This document shows positions 5,808 through 5,900 of a stretch of DNA of 5,900 bases, in pieces (position 1 is the stretch's first letter; the number at the start of each line of letters is the position of its first letter). Position numbers and translations under genes: made by a program. Origin of the DNA: Elusimicrobiota bacterium (GTDB lineage: Bacteria; Elusimicrobiota; Elusimicrobia; JACQJN01); the NCBI GenBank assembly GCA_016205045.1, contig JACQJM010000205.1, forward strand, positions 1 through 5,900. Reading direction: 5' to 3'. Below the pieces are notes generated by a model. That model saw only the letters and a program-made list of their open reading frames with translations. It was not told the DNA's origin and did not search any database.

Positions 5808-5900
5808 GGTCTATACGATTCTGCGCGTGGTGCCCGGGGGGCCCGTCGAGCAGGCGAAGAAGCAGGCCCGGGCGCGAGCGATGGCGGGGGAGTCCTCGGG
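5806..5900 (+). CDS. Possible N-terminal fragment of a YejB/DppB-type peptide ABC transporter permease, cut by the right edge
   Basis: Reading from ATG 5806, the plus strand stays open to the window end and gives MVYTILRVVPGGPVEQ followed by a basic, Ala-rich stretch. Nearly every codon ends in G or C. The VVPGGPVEQ motif directly after a hydrophobic segment resembles the first transmembrane helix and the loop after it in YejB-like oligopeptide/microcin C ABC permeases. The same frame is open upstream to 5746 and reads TFLCITF just before the ATG, as expected for that helix, so the resemblance extends back into the CBS gene on the opposite strand to about 5785. A real gene would then have its 5' end overlapping another gene's 5' end head-on, which is implausible; a chimeric junction is more likely. 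The family call rests on memory of the motif only. Confidence 0.4.
   Translation, partial: MVYTILRVVPGGPVEQAKKQARARAMAGESS

Noticed and set aside
1..5900. tRNA or rRNA genes, CRISPR arrays, insertion sequences, phage genes or defence systems
   Set aside because: No cloverleaf-like segment, regularly spaced repeats, transposase motifs or terminal repeats were noticed; the minus strand is nearly filled by housekeeping and iron genes.

Overview
The window carries a compact bacterial gene cluster on the minus strand. Reading right to left, which is the direction of transcription, it encodes a two-CBS-domain protein, a short glutamyl-tRNA reductase (HemA), the ferrous iron transporter FeoB, a DtxR/MntR-type metal-dependent repressor with a C-terminal FeoA domain, ferrochelatase (HemH), and the N-terminal 180 residues of a Glu/Leu/Phe/Val-type glutamate dehydrogenase that runs off the left edge. 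Protein-coding density is about 95 percent. Base composition is moderate (by eye slightly above half G+C), except for the last 80 bases, where 63 of 80 are G or C.

Layout: glutamate dehydrogenase (1-541, partial), hemH (568-1506), dtxR-feoA fusion (1503-2207), a structured intercistronic spacer (2208-2320), feoB (2321-4300), hemA (4293-5321), CBS protein (5349-5807). Junctions are tight: a 27-base gap, an 8-base overlap, the 113-base spacer, a 4-base ATGA overlap and a 26-base gap. This suggests a single operon. No promoter or intrinsic terminator was recognised inside the window.

How the genes fit together (inference): HemA makes the committed precursor of tetrapyrroles from glutamyl-tRNA, FeoB imports Fe2+, HemH inserts Fe2+ into porphyrin, and the DtxR-FeoA protein could tie transcription to the iron supply. 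Glutamate dehydrogenase interconverts glutamate, the carbon source of the C5 haem pathway, with 2-oxoglutarate. The first and last dedicated steps of haem synthesis thus sit together with the iron importer and an iron sensor.

Points that stand out: HemA lacks nearly all of the usual C-terminal dimerisation domain, and its stop overlaps the feoB start. The feoB-dtxR spacer contains two long inverted repeats. At the right edge, both composition and coding strand change abruptly: the plus strand begins to read like the N-terminus of a YejB/DppB-type ABC permease that overlaps the start of the CBS gene. That is best explained as an assembly or amplification chimera, or a real rearrangement junction. 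The organism is a bacterium using the C5 haem pathway. A short FeoB and a DtxR-FeoA fusion would fit Nitrospirota, Desulfobacterota or NC10-like lineages, but I cannot fix the taxonomy from this sequence alone.
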